Source: Nonomuraea wenchangensis (lineage in GTDB: Bacteria; Actinomycetota; Actinomycetes; Streptosporangiales; Streptosporangiaceae). Taken from it: a stretch of DNA of 64,000 bases. Positions within the stretch are counted from its first letter, which is position 1. Each line of letters opens with the position of its first letter. The notes beneath the pieces are model-generated. The model was not told the DNA's origin. It made no database searches and saw only the letters and a list, made by a program, of their open reading frames with translations. The stretch lies in NCBI RefSeq assembly GCF_900111685.1, contig NZ_FOHX01000018.1, positions 124,001-188,000 on the forward strand, read 5' to 3'. Shown piece after piece: positions 22,726 to 31,021 of this stretch. The translations under genes were made by a program, and so were the position numbers.

Positions 22726-23289
22726 GTGGAAATAGCCTGTAACGTGACCCGGCAGGCCCCGCTGATCGCCGAGCTGGTCAACCTGGCCACGGCGCACTGG
22801 CGGGGCGGAGCCTCGGTGCGGCCCCTGGCGGGCGAGGAGCTGACGGCGGCGTTCGCCGCCCGGCTCGGCGACCGTGCGGGTGCGGCCCTGCGCGCGGTCC
22901 CGGACGCGGGGCGGCGCCTGGCCGAGCTGGCCACCGAGCTGCGGCAGGCGCTGCTGGCGGAGCGGCCGGCGGACCAGGCCGCTCGCATCAACGCCATGAT
23001 CCGCAGGTACGGGGCGCAGCCCTACCTGGCCGAGGACGTCGGCCAGCCGTTCCACCTTCACTTCCACGGGTCGGGCGGCACCGAGGTGGAGGCCCTGGGC
23101 GGCGAGTTCGCCACGGCGCTGGCGCTCATCGTGGACGGCTACGGCCCGGACCGCTTCGGACAGTGCGCGGCGCACCAGTGCGAGGCGGTCTACATCGACC
23201 TGACCCGCAACGCCTCGCGCCTCTACTGCGGCACGGCGTGCACGGCTCGGGCCAAGACGGCCGCCTACCGCAGCCGCCGCCAGACCTGA
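22726..23289 (+). CDS. ABATE-type protein with C-terminal CGNR zinc finger, probable transcription regulator
   Basis: 187-residue protein from GTG 22726. The N-terminal about 130 residues are helical (ELVNLATAHW, LAELATELRQALL) and contain FHLHFHG, characteristic of ABATE domains that precede CGNR fingers. The C-terminus has the zinc-binding set FGQC, HQC, LYCGTACTAR: four cysteines followed by an Ala/Arg-rich AKTAAYRSRR tail, as in CGNR finger proteins thought to be stress-related regulators. Divergent from an MFS exporter. Its TGA directly abuts the TCA stop of the TetR on the other strand (TGATCA). Confidence 0.85.
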   Translation: MEIACNVTRQAPLIAELVNLATAHWRGGASVRPLAGEELTAAFAARLGDRAGAALRAVPDAGRRLAELATELRQALLAERPADQAARINAMIRRYGAQPYLAEDVGQPFHLHFHGSGGTEVEALGGEFATALALIVDGYGPDRFGQCAAHQCEAVYIDLTRNASRLYCGTACTARAKTAAYRSRRQT

Positions 23290-23928
23290 TCAAGCCTCGG
23301 CGACGCAGAGCTGGGAGCGGAGGGTCTCGCCGACCCACCGCTCCCAGCGCTCGCGCGGCCAGCCCCGCTCCTTCACGAACAGGAGGTAGAGCTCCGGGCT
23401 GAGCAGGCCGTACAGCAGGTCGGCGGCCTCCTCGACCGACACCTCGGCCCGCGCGCCGGGCTTGCCGGCGAGCGCCTTGGCGGCGCCGTGGTGGACGACG
23501 TATCGGGGGTCGACGTCGTGCGGCCACAACGCGGCCACCTCGGGGTCGCTCGCGATCGCCGCCTCCAGGACCTTGGTGATCGGCGCGACGCGTTCCATGA
23601 CCGAGGTCGTGCCGCTGACGTAGGCGCGCAGCAGGTCCTGGGCGGTCGCCGAGGCCAGCGCCCCTGTGTACCACGGCCGGTCCATGGTGGCCAGCGGCTC
23701 GTCGTCGCCAGCGATCGTGACGTCGACCAACTCCTTGAGCAGGGCGCGTTTGTTGCCGAAGACGAAGTAGATCGTCTGCACCGCGACGCCGGCCTTGTCG
23801 GCGATGTCCTGAAGATTCGTTGCGCCGTACCCGTCCTGGATGAACAGCTCCAGCGCCGCCGCGAGGATGCGCCGGCGCGTCTCCTTGGCCTTCTCCGCTC
23901 GTTTGTTCGTCCGCTTGACATCGCTCAT
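23290..23928 (-). CDS. TetR family regulator divergent from an ABM-like gene
   Basis: 212-residue TetR protein. The N-terminal basic KRTNKRAEKAKETRRR precedes ILAAALELFIQDGYGATNLQ and HTH DIADKAGVAVQTIYFVFGNK. After the HTH it has DVTIAGDDEPLATMDRPW, the same block as in the TetR at 7389-8081, which points to one subfamily. Divergent by 60 bp from the small ABM-like gene at 23989, with TCTAG-based inverted repeats between them. Confidence 0.87.
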   Translation of the reverse strand: MSDVKRTNKRAEKAKETRRRILAAALELFIQDGYGATNLQDIADKAGVAVQTIYFVFGNKRALLKELVDVTIAGDDEPLATMDRPWYTGALASATAQDLLRAYVSGTTSVMERVAPITKVLEAAIASDPEVAALWPHDVDPRYVVHHGAAKALAGKPGARAEVSVEEAADLLYGLLSPELYLLFVKERGWPRERWERWVGETLRSQLCVAEA

Positions 23929-23930
23929 GG

Positions 23931-23975
23931 CTAGAGTTTATCTCTAGATAGATTCACTAAATGCCAACTCTAGAG
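23931..23975. promoter_or_regulatory. CTAGAG-based inverted repeats between TetR and ABM-like genes
   Basis: CTAGAG (23931-23936) and CTCTAG (23942-23947) form an inverted repeat with a 5-bp spacer directly next to the TetR start. A second palindrome, CTCTAGAG, lies at 23968-23975 in front of the divergent gene. Both are AT-richer than the surroundings, as expected of the promoter region. Confidence 0.65.
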
Positions 23976-23988
23976 AGTGGGTCCAGTA

Positions 23989-24279
23989 ATGACGGTCATC
24001 AGCATCACCCAGTTCCAGGCGGATCCCGCTGAGGCCGAGCAGGTTCAGGCCCGGCACGCCGCTCTGGTCGCCGCGGTCAGAGCCACCCAGTCCGGCCTCA
24101 CCGAGGCCCGCCTCGGCCGGCTGAACGACGAGACGTGGGTCGGCGTCTGGCGCTGGGACTCGGCCGCCAGCCTGCAGGCGGCCCGCGAGGCCGCGCCCGG
24201 CACCCCCGCCGCCACCGCGGCCTTCGCCCTGGCCCGCGACGTCACGGCGCAGGACATCGAGGTCCTGGCCGAGCTCTGA
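23989..24279 (+). CDS. Small dimeric alpha/beta-barrel (ABM-like) protein
   Basis: 96-residue protein: strand MTVISITQFQ, helix ADPAEAEQVQARHAALVAA, strand LTEARLGRLNDETWVGVWRW, helix SAASLQAAREAA and closing ALARDVTAQDIEVLAEL. The order fits the ferredoxin-like ABM/EthD fold used by cofactor-free monooxygenases and haem-degrading enzymes. No catalytic residue can be picked out with certainty. Probably repressed by the divergent TetR. A GC-rich hairpin follows at 24286-24314. Confidence 0.7.
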   Translation: MTVISITQFQADPAEAEQVQARHAALVAAVRATQSGLTEARLGRLNDETWVGVWRWDSAASLQAAREAAPGTPAATAAFALARDVTAQDIEVLAEL

Positions 24280-24285
24280 CGCCCC

Positions 24286-24314
24286 AGCCCCGGCCCCGGT
24301 CAGGAGCCGGGGCT
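24286..24314 (+). terminator. Perfect 9-bp stem-loop after the ABM-like gene
   Basis: AGCCCCGGC (24286-24294) pairs with GCCGGGGCT (24306-24314), loop of 11, starting 7 bp after the stop codon and followed by a C-tract. It is a good actinomycete-type factor-independent terminator candidate. Confidence 0.6.
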
Positions 24315-24375
24315 CCCCCCGAAACATGATCGACGCTTTGACCAACGTCTGCGCAGGGCCGAACCGTCGGGGTGG

Positions 24376-24650
24376 TCAGTCCTGCGGGTGGTGCAGGACG
24401 GCGAGTACCCGGCGGTGGTCGTTGTCCGAGAGGGACAGACCGAGCTTGGTGAAGGTCCTTCTTCATCGCACCGTACGACAGGAACAGCGCGGCGGCGACG
24501 GCGTTGCGGGAACGCCCCTCCGCCATCATGGCCGGCACCTCGCGCTCCCTCGGGGTGAGCGTGCCCAGGGTTTCGGTGCGGCGGCTGGCGCCCATGATCC
24601 GGGTGACGGCCTCGGGGATCTGGATCGCGGCGCGCAGGCCCTCGTCGGTG
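24376..24650 (-). pseudogene. C-terminal remnant of a LuxR-type response regulator
   Basis: The minus strand encodes PEAVTRIMGASRR, then LGTLTPREREVPAMMAEGRS and AVAAALFLSYGAMKKDLHQ, a degraded LuxR-type HTH (the normal forms are REREVLALMAEG and LSEGAVKKHI). In a neighbouring frame the tail FTKLGLSLSDNDHRRVLAVL runs to a stop at 24376-24378. The receiver domain is missing and the reading frame is broken near 24460, so this is a dead 3' piece. Confidence 0.65.
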
Positions 24651-24672
24651 TGAGCAGCATGCGCTGCTCCGT

Positions 24673-24775
24673 TCAGATGCGCGGGGGGAGTACGACGGTG
24701 ATCACCGTAGGGCCTCCGGTCGGGCTGTGAATGTCGATCATGCCGGCTAGCGCCTGGACCCGGGCGGCCGAAGCC
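24673..24775 (-). pseudogene. C-terminal scrap of a sensor histidine kinase
   Basis: About 30 codons on the minus strand, RVQALAGMIDIHSPTGG followed by PTVITVVLPPRI and a stop, match the end of a HATPase domain (the strand after the G2 box). The piece is fused at its upstream edge to the IS256-type transposase remnant and lies just ahead of the LuxR regulator fragment, which reflects the original kinase-regulator gene order. Confidence 0.55.
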
Positions 24776-24779
24776 GCCG

Positions 24780-25687
24780 CTGTCGCTGGTGCGCATATGC
24801 CGCCAGTGCTCGGCCGGATAGTCGTAAAAGGCCAGCAGCTCATCGACGTCGTCGGTGACCTTGGCGACGGCTTTGGGGAACTTCGCGCCGTAGGCGGCCT
24901 CGAAGGCGGCGACCGCGGCCAGCGCGCGGTCCTTGCTTTCGGCGTTCCAGATCTGCGCGAGGGCCTTCTTCGCCCCGGAATGGGCCGACTTCGGCAGTGC
25001 CCCCAGCACGTTGGCGATCTTGTGAAACCAGCACCTTTGAGCCTTGGCCTGCGGGAACATCTCGGCCAGCGCCGACCAGAAGCCCAACGCGCCGTCCCCG
25101 ACCGCGAGCACCGGCCCCCGCATGCCACGCCGGGCGCAAGCAAGCAGCAGGTCGGCCCACGGTTCGGCCGACTCCTGGTAGCCGTCGGTCAGGGCGACGA
25201 GTTCCTTGCGGCCGTCGGCACGCACCCCGATCAGCACCAGCAGGCAGGGTTTGTGCTCTTCCAGCCGGATGTTGACGTGGATGCCATCAGCCCACAGACC
25301 CAGCGCGGGCATGAAGTCGCCGGTGGACAGGCCGTGCAGGTAGAGCAGCGGCAGCACTTCGGTGATGGCCGGGCTCTTGCGGCACCAGGGCGGCAAGATG
25401 GATGAGGAGAAACGCCGGTGTTCCCCCGTCGCCGCGTCGATGCGCTTGCCGTCGACCCGCGGGGCGCGGACCTCGATCGCGCCCGCGCTGGTCAACACGG
25501 TGCGAGGCTGGTAGTGGCCGTTGCGCACCACCAGGCGGCGGCCGGTCTCGTCCCGCTCGTCGGCGAAGGTGGCGATCTAGGCGTCGACCTCGGCTTTGAG
25601 CGCTTCGGCGAGCATCTCGCGGGCGCCCTCGCGTACCGGCTCGTCCATCAGCGCGGGGGACGGGGCCGACGTTGGCGCGTCGGTCAT
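24780..25687 (-). pseudogene. IS256-family (Mutator-type) transposase, broken
   Basis: From ATG 25687 the reading gives EPVREGAREMLAEALKAEVD, then an in-frame TAG where intact relatives have Tyr, and continues IATFADERDETGRRL, RNGHYQPRTVLTSAG and ALGLWADGIHVNIRLEE (first catalytic Asp). PVLAVGDGALGFWSAL has the second Asp, and RCWFHKIANVLGALPKS the IS256 signature. Similarity ends at AEHWRHMRT; the TNPIES block with the third catalytic Glu is deleted and histidine kinase sequence follows. So it has a nonsense codon and lacks the DDE glutamate. A long hairpin at 25704-25738 marks the other edge. Confidence 0.8.
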
Positions 25688-25703
25688 GCTTGTGGATTCA
25701 CAT

Positions 25704-25738
25704 GATCACCGGGAAGTCACACCCCTTTCCCGGTGATC
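25704..25738. repeat. 12-bp inverted repeat at the upstream edge of the IS256-type remnant
   Basis: GATCACCGGGAA (25704-25715) and TTCCCGGTGATC (25727-25738) are exact reverse complements with an 11-bp spacer, 17 bp from the transposase ATG. This could be a regulatory hairpin of the insertion element or its terminal region. No matching copy was found at the other, deleted, end. Confidence 0.6.
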
Positions 25739-25872
25739 CACAGATCTCAAGCATTGCTCCCGCGGCTATGATCCGCCTGGCCTCCATCGACAACCTCGCC
25801 CGACACATAACCGGCGAAACCACCCCAACCTGGCGATACACGTAACCGGCAATCAACCACAAACTTCGCTCT

Positions 25873-27150
25873 TCAGACGCCCTCTGACGTTATGGGAGGT
25901 GTTGGTGCGATCGGCCCCGTCGTGGCGCGTGCATGCGTGAGCGCTATACCGACGACCAGTCCGATCGAGAGCGCGGTGACGATCGTGACCATTTTCTGCA
26001 GATCTTGGAAGCCTTCGATGACATAGCCGCCGGCCAGGGTGGTCAGGCCGCGCATGCCGAGCGAGCCGACGGTGAGGGTGAAGAAGCCAGGCAGGATGAG
26101 GATCAAGCGAGGTGGGCCGGCCGGTATACGGTCCAGCAGATTGGCTGCGGCGCCGAGCACGACCGCGGCGACGAACGTGCCCCCGGTTTCCAAAATCATC
26201 TTGGTAAAAAGCGACTGCACCCCGAACGTGACGTAGACCAGCACCAGAAGAATCCAAAAAAAGCGGTACGGGATGGCGAAGGCCAGGATCGTGCCGGCGG
26301 TGAAAACGATCCCGCCCAGGAACATCGCCCACCTCGGCAGATCGGCGCTGGCGGCGGTGTCGAAGAGGGTGTGGGGGGAGGTGCCGGTGACGAGGATGCC
26401 CAGGAGCACGCCGAGGTAGAGCTGGACGAGCAGGAACGTGGCGTAGACGAGCCGGATCGCGCCGGTAGTGACCAGACCGACGGCCAGCTCCGTGGTTGAC
26501 GCGCTGAGGTAATCACCCGGTATGAAGTAGAACAACGCCGGGAGCATCAGCAGGACTGGGCCGCCGTGTGCTGGATCGCCGGTGAACAGTTCGATCGTGA
26601 CGACGGAGACGACGGTCGAGACAACAAGCGGGAGAATCTTCGACAGTCGTGGCACATGGATGGCGGCGACCACGAGGGCTGCGGCGACCGCGCCCAGGAC
26701 CGCCGTGGTGGTGATCTCGTACCAGGTGGGCTGCACCAGTGGGGCGAAGCCCAGGGAGAACAGCAGGACACCGAGGAACTTCAGCCACCAGGGGTACGGC
26801 GCCGGGGCGGCCTCGATCCGCGCCAGCCTGCGGTCGGCCTCGCCCAGCGCGAGATTGCCCGCCTTGACGTCTGCCAGGAACAGCTTCAGCGCCGCCACCC
26901 GGTCGAGCCGGATGATCTCCGGAAAGCCGTGTGCGGAGACGGTCCGGGTGCTGCCGTCCGCCGCGGTGACTATGAGCACGGCTGCTTCGGGGACGAGGAC
27001 GAGGGACACCCGGCAGCCAAAGGCTTGGGCGCTGGTGCTCACGGCTCGCTCAATGACGTAGGCGCCCTCACCAGAGGAGCGCAGCAGAAGGGAGGTCAGA
27101 CGGGCTAGGAAGATGCTCAGATCGTCGAGGTTGACGGTACGTTGCCCCAT
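25873..27150 (-). CDS. ThrE-type threonine/serine exporter family membrane protein
   Basis: 425-residue protein with the ThrE layout. An N-terminal soluble region of about 140 residues contains LTSLLLRSSGEGAYVIERAV and VSLVLVPEAAVLIVT (the DUF1212 hydrolase-like part), followed by about ten membrane spans starting WWLKFLGVLLFSLGFAPLV. Later features include LPALFYFIPGDYLSAS in the middle and ILPGFFTLTVGSLGMRGLTT in the second (DUF3815-like) half, which has the loop typical of these exporters. Single gene; amino-acid or related export across the cytoplasmic membrane is the expected role. The 145 bp downstream include the end of the insertion remnant region. Confidence 0.87.
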   Translation of the reverse strand: MGQRTVNLDDLSIFLARLTSLLLRSSGEGAYVIERAVSTSAQAFGCRVSLVLVPEAAVLIVTAADGSTRTVSAHGFPEIIRLDRVAALKLFLADVKAGNLALGEADRRLARIEAAPAPYPWWLKFLGVLLFSLGFAPLVQPTWYEITTTAVLGAVAAALVVAAIHVPRLSKILPLVVSTVVSVVTIELFTGDPAHGGPVLLMLPALFYFIPGDYLSASTTELAVGLVTTGAIRLVYATFLLVQLYLGVLLGILVTGTSPHTLFDTAASADLPRWAMFLGGIVFTAGTILAFAIPYRFFWILLVLVYVTFGVQSLFTKMILETGGTFVAAVVLGAAANLLDRIPAGPPRLILILPGFFTLTVGSLGMRGLTTLAGGYVIEGFQDLQKMVTIVTALSIGLVVGIALTHARATTGPIAPTPPITSEGV

Positions 27151-27389
27151 GTCCGCCTCCTCATACTTCTCGATACGTGGCGGGCTTCAGGGTTGCTCTG
27201 CCCATCACCCTGTCGACCTCCACATGGGCTATCAGAACAAGGTGGTGAAGGGGCCACGAACACGCGGCGCACAAGGAGAAGACCGGCATCCGATCAGTAG
27301 AGAGCTCTGGCTGCCAGGGATGATCTTTACCTACTTGCAGTAACAAGCTTCCCTGCATGGGCAGTCTGCTCGGTGTGTCCGGGAAGGCT

Positions 27390-28349
27390 ATGAGGGTGAA
27401 GGTCGGTGTGGTCGGTGTCGGCGCGGTGGGGTCGGCAACGGTGTTGTCCTTGATCGAGCGTGGAGGGGCGTGTCGCGAGGTCGTGCTGGTGGACCGCGAC
27501 AGCGCGCGGGCGGAGGGGGTGGCAGCCGACATGCGTTATGCGACGCCGTTGTCACCCACTATGGAGGTGCATGCCGGCGGGTTCGAGGATCTGAGCGGTT
27601 CCGATCTGGTGATCCTGACTGCTGGGGTGAACGAGAAGAGTGGAGGGGCGACTGATCGCAGCGATAGCCAGGGGCGGCTGCGGTTGGTCGAGACCAACGC
27701 GAGGGTCTACGCGGACATCGTGCCAAAGGTGGTTGAGGCCGTACCCGATGCGGTCCTGATGGTCGTCACCGACCCGCCGGATCCGCTGGCCGACCTGGCG
27801 CGGGAACTGGGCGGCGGAGACAGGGTGTTCTCTACCGGGACATTGATCGACAGCTTGCGTTTCCGAGTGCACCTGGCGGACCGGTTGCGCGTCCGGCCTC
27901 GTGACGTCCAGGCCGTGGTGGTCGGCGAGCACGGTACGTCGGAGGTGCTGTTGTGGTCGTCGGCGGCCGTGGGCGGGATCCCCGTTCTGGACCTGCTCGC
28001 AGAGTCGGGCACCTCCGTCGACCAGATCCGGGCCGAGGTGGAGCAGGACATCCGGTATGCCAACATCACGATCATCGAGGGAACGGGGGCCAGCCAGTAC
28101 GGCATCGGTGCGGTGTCGGCGCGACTCGCCGAGGCGGTGCTGCGGGACGAGCGTGCGGTGCTGCCCGTGGCGGCCTACCACCCCGGGTACGGGGTGACGC
28201 TGTCGTTGTCCTGTGTGCTCGGTGCCGGAGGGGTGCAACAGATGCACGAACCTTCCATGACGGCACAGGAGCGTGCCGCGCTCGACAGCAGCGCCGCCAC
28301 GCTGCGCAAGGCGGTCGAGCGCGCCAGATCGGCGGCGGGATTGGCTTGA
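27390..28349 (+). CDS. L-lactate/malate dehydrogenase family protein
   Basis: 319-residue NAD-dependent 2-hydroxyacid dehydrogenase. The Rossmann motif is VGVVGVGAVGSATVLSLIER; the adenine-site acid is VLVDRD; the substrate loop carries DRSDSQGRLRLVETNARVYA; the catalytic His lies in VVVGEHGTSEVLLWSS, and STGTLIDSLRFRVHLA holds the substrate-binding Arg. That arrangement is lactate-dehydrogenase-like, and the usual Gln or Arg specificity loop is less canonical, so malate or another hydroxyacid is possible. ATG 27390 has GGAAGG only two bases away; GTG 27396 has better spacing (8 bp) and could be the true start. It is divergent from the exporter across 239 bp and monocistronic. Confidence 0.87.
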   Translation: MRVKVGVVGVGAVGSATVLSLIERGGACREVVLVDRDSARAEGVAADMRYATPLSPTMEVHAGGFEDLSGSDLVILTAGVNEKSGGATDRSDSQGRLRLVETNARVYADIVPKVVEAVPDAVLMVVTDPPDPLADLARELGGGDRVFSTGTLIDSLRFRVHLADRLRVRPRDVQAVVVGEHGTSEVLLWSSAAVGGIPVLDLLAESGTSVDQIRAEVEQDIRYANITIIEGTGASQYGIGAVSARLAEAVLRDERAVLPVAAYHPGYGVTLSLSCVLGAGGVQQMHEPSMTAQERAALDSSAATLRKAVERARSAAGLA

Positions 28350-28763
28350 GCGGCTCGGCGGTGCATCCCGGTGTGGAAGGTCGTCCGCCGGGCGCATGCC
28401 GGCCACTGTCCTCACGTTCACCCAAGTTCCGTAGGTGGTGGGCAGACGAGAGATTGCCGCCGCACAGATACAACCCTCACGTTCGCCAGGACGTGGTCGG
28501 CCTCCGTACGTGCTTGGGGCGATCGACGAGCTAGCATTCGTTCCTGGGCAGGAGGTGTCTCATCAGGCAAAATGCCAGCTCGATGGTTCCTCTTTGAGGA
28601 GGCTGTGCCGGCTCCCGCACGTGAGCACCGTCGGGCTCTCCGTCGAACTCCGTCGCCGCCGTACTGATCCCGATGCTGCGACGAGGATCAGCGAGGGACC
28701 GCGGGCGAAAGATATGCAGAAAGAGGGACGCCCGGGCGCCCCTGCCCCGGCCATCCTTCCAGG
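28350..28763. other. Non-coding gap between LDH and S33 hydrolase
   Basis: 414 bp in which I find no credible gene, conserved motif or strong palindrome. Short open readings exist but have no family resemblance and no ribosome binding site. It must hold the promoter of the 28764 operon. Confidence 0.4.
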
Positions 28764-30152
28764 ATGAACACCGTTGCCTCGCTCATCCTCGGCGCTGCCG
28801 TCGCCGTCGCGCCGGCCACGGCCACACCGCTGTCGTGGCAGGACTGCGGAGACGGTCTGCACTGCGCGCAGCTCCAGGTGCCGGCCGACTGGACCCGCCG
28901 ATCAGGACCGGAGGTCGCGATCGGCCTCGCCAAGCTGCCCGCACGGGACCAGGCTCGTAAGAAGGGCGTGCTGCTGGTCAACACCGGTGGGCCCGGCGAG
29001 CAGATCGTGCTTCTCCGGCAGGCGAAGCAGGCTTTCGCCGACCTGACCGAGTGGTTCGACGTGGTGATCTTCGACCCGCGGGGGTTCGGGGCGTCGACGG
29101 CGATCGACTGCCCGATCCACGCGCCCTTCGCCACCGAGTGGGTGTTCCCGGACAAGGCGGCCTACGACGCGTACGCCGCGAAGAACCGCGCCTTCGGCGA
29201 AGCCTGCGCCGAAGAGGCCGGCGTCCTGGCGGGCAACCTCAACTCCTGGCAGATCGCGCACGACATGGAGGCGATCAGGAAGGCCCTCGGCCAGGCCCGG
29301 CTCACCTACTTCGGCAACTCGCACGGCACCGTGCTCGGGCAGGCCTACGCCGAGCTGTTCCCCCGCAAGGTCGGCCGCATGTACCTCGACAGCGTCCTCG
29401 ACCACACCACCCCCGACCTTCGTGCCTGGCTCCAGCCGCGCACCAAGGCCCTGGAGGGCAACTTCGCACGCTTCGCCGCCTGGTGCCGGAGCACCGTGAC
29501 CTGCGCCCTGCACGGCAAGGATCCGGTGGCGGTCTGGGACGAGGTGATGGCCAGGGCCCGCCGCGAGCCCGTTCCGGCCCCCGAAGCCGGTCCCCAGGCC
29601 GGGGTCAGCGACACCCAGATCGCCTCTCGCGCCACCTTCTCCTTCGAGGACACCTGGGAGCGGCTGGCCGCCGGGCTCGCCCGCGCGCAGGCGGGTGACG
29701 CCTCGTTCTTCGCCAAGGTGGAGGGGGCCGTGGACCCCGACCTGTCACGCGTCGTCCTCTGCGCGGACCTGCCCTACCCCGGCTACGGCAAGGTCAAGGA
29801 GCTGGAGACCGCCCTGCGCCGTGACACGCCCCACATCGGATGGCGCGCGGTGTGGCCGATGGCCAATCATTGCGGGGGCCTGCCGGCGACCCGGACTTAT
29901 CCACCCCACCCTCTCGCGGCGCCGGGCCTGCCTCCCGTCCTCATCGCGGGCGGCGAGCACGACGACAACACCCCGCCCGCCGACGGCCGCCGGCTGGCCG
30001 GCCGGCTGCCCGGCGCCCGCTACCTGGCGGCCGACGGAGGTCACGCCCTCTACCTGTCCGGCAACCCGTGCGTACGCGAGCACGTACACCACTATCTGGT
30101 CGACGGCCGGCTGCCACCGGCCGGGACGATCTGCGAGTCCCCCTCGCAGTGA
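28764..30152 (+). CDS. Secreted alpha/beta hydrolase, tripeptidyl aminopeptidase-like (S33)
   Basis: 462-residue hydrolase of the TAP/prolyl aminopeptidase type. A short signal sequence NTVASLILGAAVAVAPATAT precedes LSWQDCGDGLHCAQLQVPAD, which is diagnostic of actinomycete S33 secreted peptidases. Oxyanion region: LLVNTGGPGEQ; DVVIFDPRGFG; nucleophile elbow YFGNSHGTVLGQAYAELFP; acid in LIAGGEHDDNTPP; His in DGGHALY. The TAP-like C-terminal domain is complete with cysteines. ATG 28764 has no good ribosome binding site. It heads a likely operon with a metallopeptidase and a two-component system. Confidence 0.87.
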   Translation: MNTVASLILGAAVAVAPATATPLSWQDCGDGLHCAQLQVPADWTRRSGPEVAIGLAKLPARDQARKKGVLLVNTGGPGEQIVLLRQAKQAFADLTEWFDVVIFDPRGFGASTAIDCPIHAPFATEWVFPDKAAYDAYAAKNRAFGEACAEEAGVLAGNLNSWQIAHDMEAIRKALGQARLTYFGNSHGTVLGQAYAELFPRKVGRMYLDSVLDHTTPDLRAWLQPRTKALEGNFARFAAWCRSTVTCALHGKDPVAVWDEVMARARREPVPAPEAGPQAGVSDTQIASRATFSFEDTWERLAAGLARAQAGDASFFAKVEGAVDPDLSRVVLCADLPYPGYGKVKELETALRRDTPHIGWRAVWPMANHCGGLPATRTYPPHPLAAPGLPPVLIAGGEHDDNTPPADGRRLAGRLPGARYLAADGGHALYLSGNPCVREHVHHYLVDGRLPPAGTICESPSQ

Positions 30153-30189
30153 ATCAGGGAAGCTTGGACTGACCGGAACGGGAGGAAAG

Positions 30190-30954
30190 ATGGCGGCATG
30201 GGGGCGGCGCAGGAAATGGGTGCTCCTGCTGGGCGGATCGGCCGCGCTGGTCGTGGCGGCGGTGGCCGGGGTCGTGACGGCCTTCCCGTCCGTGGCGGCC
30301 ACCACCTGCCCCGGCTGTTACGGGCTGGAGCGGCTTCAGCCCGGGGTGTACGCAGAACCGGGCCTGTCGCAGGCCCAGCGACGGCACGTGACCGACGTCG
30401 TCGAGCAGGCGCGGCAGCGCGTCGGAGCCTTCTACGGCGGACGCGAGAGCTCGCCCGGCGTCCTGGTGTGCCTGACGGACGCCTGCTACCGGCGCATCGG
30501 CGGCGGCGGGGAGCGGGGCATCGCGGTGCTGAACCGCGCGGTGATGCTGTCGCCGCGCGGGGCCGACCCGGTGATCGCGTCCCACGAGCTGTCCCATGTG
30601 GAGCTGCACGTACGGCTCGGGGGCAGGGCGGAGCAGGTGCCGCAGTGGTTCGACGAAGGCTTGGCGGTGCTCGTCTCCGGCGATCCGCGTCATCTCGCGC
30701 CGGAGACGGCCGGGGACCGGTGCCTGGTCGACTCGCGCCACGCGCTCCCCGAGACCTTGACGGGCTGGCTCGAGATGGCCGGCACCGACCCGCAGGCGTA
30801 CGCCAAGGCCGCCTGCCAGGTGAGCCGCTGGGTCCAGGCGAACGGCGGACGTGACGCGGTACGGAAACTGATCGAACGGCTCGCGGCCGGGGACGACTTC
30901 GCACAGATCGTGACAGCGGCACCATCGGGAGACCACGCTGCAGACGTTTCGTGA
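30190..30954 (+). CDS. Membrane-anchored zinc-metallopeptidase-like protein (HELSH)
   Basis: 254-residue protein; ATG 30190 with GGAGGA 4 bp before it. A basic start (GRRRKW) and one membrane span, VLLLGGSAALVVAAVAGVVTA, leave the rest outside the cell. Two cysteine pairs follow (TTCPGC; VCLTDACY). The putative active site is IASHELSHVELHVRL, a HExxH zinc motif (HELSH), with WFDEGLAVLVSGD about 25 residues downstream supplying the third ligand Glu, as in gluzincin/peptidase MA-like proteins. Start is 38 bp after the S33 hydrolase stop. Its target could be a cell-wall or secreted protein. Confidence 0.72.
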   Translation: MAAWGRRRKWVLLLGGSAALVVAAVAGVVTAFPSVAATTCPGCYGLERLQPGVYAEPGLSQAQRRHVTDVVEQARQRVGAFYGGRESSPGVLVCLTDACYRRIGGGGERGIAVLNRAVMLSPRGADPVIASHELSHVELHVRLGGRAEQVPQWFDEGLAVLVSGDPRHLAPETAGDRCLVDSRHALPETLTGWLEMAGTDPQAYAKAACQVSRWVQANGGRDAVRKLIERLAAGDDFAQIVTAAPSGDHAADVS

Positions 30955-31021
30955 CCGGGCACGCGCCGGAGGTTCGCGGCTGACCCGCAGGCTGCCGAAG
31001 GGAACCCGGCTGGACGGCCTG

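Noticed and set aside
24242..25531. Single 429-residue protein joining transposase and LuxR pieces
   Set aside because: The frame stays open by chance through three unrelated remnants; the transposase start lies upstream of a stop and the LuxR part is degraded, so no functional fusion is supported.
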